Source of the DNA: DATIUV01 sp049322755
GTDB taxonomy: Bacteria; Pseudomonadota; Gammaproteobacteria; Burkholderiales; UBA6910
Direction of reading: 5' to 3'
Assembly (NCBI GenBank): GCA_049322755.1
Contig: JBMOQX010000036.1
Span: 1-5,342, forward strand
DNA: 5,342 bases
The position numbers were made by a program, and so were the translations under genes. The notes below the pieces were generated by a model, which worked only from the letters and a program-made list of their open reading frames with translations, was not told the origin of the DNA and did no database searches. Shown piece after piece: positions 4,231 to 5,342 of this stretch; the stretch's first letter is position 1; the number at the start of each line of letters is the position of its first letter.

Positions 4231-5253
4231 TCAGGCCGCGGGGGTGCCGCCGCCCATGTTGCTCTTGTCGTACCAGCCGCGGTTGCCCGCGGTCCTCTGA
4301 GGCCTGGGCGGGCCGGCATTGTTGCCGACCACAAGGTCCTCGTACACGTTCAACGCCTCGGCGATGTTGTCGAGGAAGCGCAGGAAGCCGGAATAGTTGC
4401 CCATGCCGTTATGCGTGGTGTGAGCCAGCAGCTCGCGCACCTGCTCCGGCGTGCCGCCGTATTCCTCCATCAGCGCCTTGCCGCGCGACAGCGCGGTCTC
4501 CAGCCGCGCCCCGCCGATCTGGGGATCGTTGCGGGTGTCCGTCTTCCAGGTGTCGTTGAGCCTGTTCCAGACGTCGATCTGGTTCTGCTCGACGGCACGC
4601 TTCGTCTCGTCGGCGAAGCGCTGCATCTCCGAGATGTGGAGGTCCACCAGTGACTGGGCGACATCCTGGGGCACCTGCGCGGCGCCGGCGATCTCGGAAA
4701 ACTTCCCGATCCGCTCGTCGTCGAGCTTGACGCCGTCAGGCACCTTGAACGCTTCGTACTTGATCGGAGCCGGGGGCTGGGCCTCAGCCGTGGCGTCCTT
4801 CTTGGCCGGGTCGGTTTCGGCTGCGGCGGACTTGTCGTCTTCGGCCTTCGGCTTGTCGTCAGCCTTCGGCTCCTTGACATCCTTGCCGTCGGGCTTGTCG
4901 CCCTCGGGCTTCGCAGCTTCGGCCGGAGCCGGCTCATTCGTCTTGCCGTCGTCCGCGGCAGCGGGCTCGGGCCCCTTGCTGGTGTCGGCGCCCTCGAGCA
5001 GCGACGGCTCGGCCTTCGGCGCATCAGCACCGGCGGCAGGCGCAGCAGATTCAGCGGCTTGCGGCGCGGCAGCCGCCTCGCCAGCACCGGCGGCGGCTGC
5101 AGGCTCGGCGCTTGGACCCGCCTCGCTGGCAGGCGCTGCTTGTCCTTCAGCGCCCGCGGCTGCAGCCGCCGCCTCGGGTGCGCCCCCAGCGGACGCGGGC
5201 TCGTCCGGCGAATACACCGGCCGGTATTTCTGCATGAAGTCGCGATAGAGCAT
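4231..5253 (-). CDS. Phage scaffolding / capsid assembly protein (340 aa)
   Basis: It probably directs assembly of the capsid protein into procapsids and is then lost or cleaved. Residues 1-14 are a short aromatic head (MLYRDFMQKYRPVY). Residues about 15-160 are very low complexity: first Ala/Gly/Pro/Glu, then alternating Lys/Asp/Glu/Pro. Residues about 164-308 are the structured part and match scaffolds of related phages: YEAFKVPDGVKLDDERIGKF (166-185), a V-P-Q-D-V-A-Q-S-L-V-D-L-H helix (194-206), a long helix to W236, then DPQIGGARLETALSRGKALM (243-262), GTPEQVRELL (267-276) and the N-G-M-G-N-Y-S-G-F-L-R-F-L block (282-294). The C-terminus ends in NRGWYDKSNMGG plus a short tail. The ATG at 5253 is preferred over GTG 5256 because GGAG at 5263-5260 is six bases from the ATG. 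Its A is shared with the upstream TGA stop. Position just before the capsid gene fits. No protease motif is evident. Confidence 0.88.
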   Translation of the reverse strand: MLYRDFMQKYRPVYSPDEPASAGGAPEAAAAAAGAEGQAAPASEAGPSAEPAAAAGAGEAAAAPQAAESAAPAAGADAPKAEPSLLEGADTSKGPEPAAADDGKTNEPAPAEAAKPEGDKPDGKDVKEPKADDKPKAEDDKSAAAETDPAKKDATAEAQPPAPIKYEAFKVPDGVKLDDERIGKFSEIAGAAQVPQDVAQSLVDLHISEMQRFADETKRAVEQNQIDVWNRLNDTWKTDTRNDPQIGGARLETALSRGKALMEEYGGTPEQVRELLAHTTHNGMGNYSGFLRFLDNIAEALNVYEDLVVGNNAGPPRPQRTAGNRGWYDKSNMGGGTPAA

Positions 5254-5342
5254 CACTTACTCCGTTTCTTGCGGGGCGGCGCCGACGGCGTGTGACCCGG
5301 AAAGCCCTCCGGAGGCGGCAACGCCTCCATGGCCGCCAGGCC
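5253..5342 (-). CDS. Partial CDS, C-terminal tail of an upstream phage gene
   Basis: Twenty-nine residues and the stop are visible. They end LPPPEGFPGHTPSAPPRKKR followed by SK, a Pro-rich then basic tail. TGA at 5255-5253 overlaps the scaffold ATG in a TGATG arrangement, which argues that this frame is the real one; a second frame closing with TAA at 5259-5257 gives a Gly-rich peptide and no coupling. In related phages the gene before the scaffold is the portal protein or a small protein next to it, so a portal C-terminus is possible. The tail itself is not diagnostic. Confidence 0.65.
   Translation of the reverse strand, partial: GLAAMEALPPPEGFPGHTPSAPPRKKRSK

Noticed and set aside
3092..4300. 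Long open plus-strand frame (about 400 codons) opposite the capsid gene
   Set aside because: It is antisense to a clearly recognised capsid gene, and its translation is Arg/Val/Ala/His-rich without domain pattern. Long open antisense frames are expected in GC-rich coding DNA.
3102..4334. Long minus-strand frame overlapping the capsid gene in a different frame
   Set aside because: It overlaps almost the entire capsid gene, and its product is low-complexity Arg/Pro/His/Ala sequence without a family pattern.
1..5342. BPP-1-style diversity-generating retroelement
   Set aside because: No reverse transcriptase, no C-type-lectin variable protein and no long near-duplicate template/variable repeat pair were seen. 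It could still lie outside the window.
1..5342. tRNA, rRNA, CRISPR array, insertion sequence or attachment site
   Set aside because: No cloverleaf, regularly spaced direct repeats, transposase motifs or long terminal inverted repeats were seen by eye.

Overview
The window is a high-G+C stretch (about two-thirds G+C by eye) from a tailed-phage head-morphogenesis region, either a free phage or a prophage. Every supported gene lies on the minus strand, so transcription runs from right (5342) to left (1). Codon use, base composition and protein style suggest an alphaproteobacterial host such as a Bradyrhizobium-like soil bacterium. That host call is an inference: there is no integrase, attachment site or host gene to confirm it. 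The head proteins look like those of the short-tailed phages epsilon15 (Salmonella) and BPP-1 (Bordetella).

Layout in transcription order: the C-terminal tail of an unidentified upstream gene (5342-5253) shares one base with the start of a scaffolding-type protein (5253-4231). The major capsid protein of the epsilon15 gp7 / BPP-1 type follows (4147-3110), then a stem-loop, then a Bbp16-like capsid cement protein (3030-2488). A terminator-like hairpin (2460-2425) separates this trio from an unrecognised 252-residue protein (2396-1638). A textbook UUCG-loop terminator (1595-1573) follows that gene. Next come a secreted-looking beta-rich protein with a signal peptide (1511-801), a very basic 72-residue protein that starts with GTG (787-569), and a Lys/Asp-rich 121-residue protein with an 11-residue histidine repeat (563-198). 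These last three genes are tightly packed and probably translationally coupled. After a 145-base gap with possible RNA structure, a new gene begins (52-1) and runs off the window.

Working model: scaffold and capsid protein build the procapsid, and the Bbp16-like protein cements the expanded shell. The leaky hairpins between genes probably scale expression so that the abundant shell proteins are made in excess of the downstream minor proteins. The less ordinary parts are the exported protein inside a structural operon, the histidine hendecad protein, and an R-x-W-Y-x-K style peptide shared by three otherwise different proteins (scaffold, 72 aa and 121 aa). No RNA gene, CRISPR array, insertion sequence or retroelement was seen.
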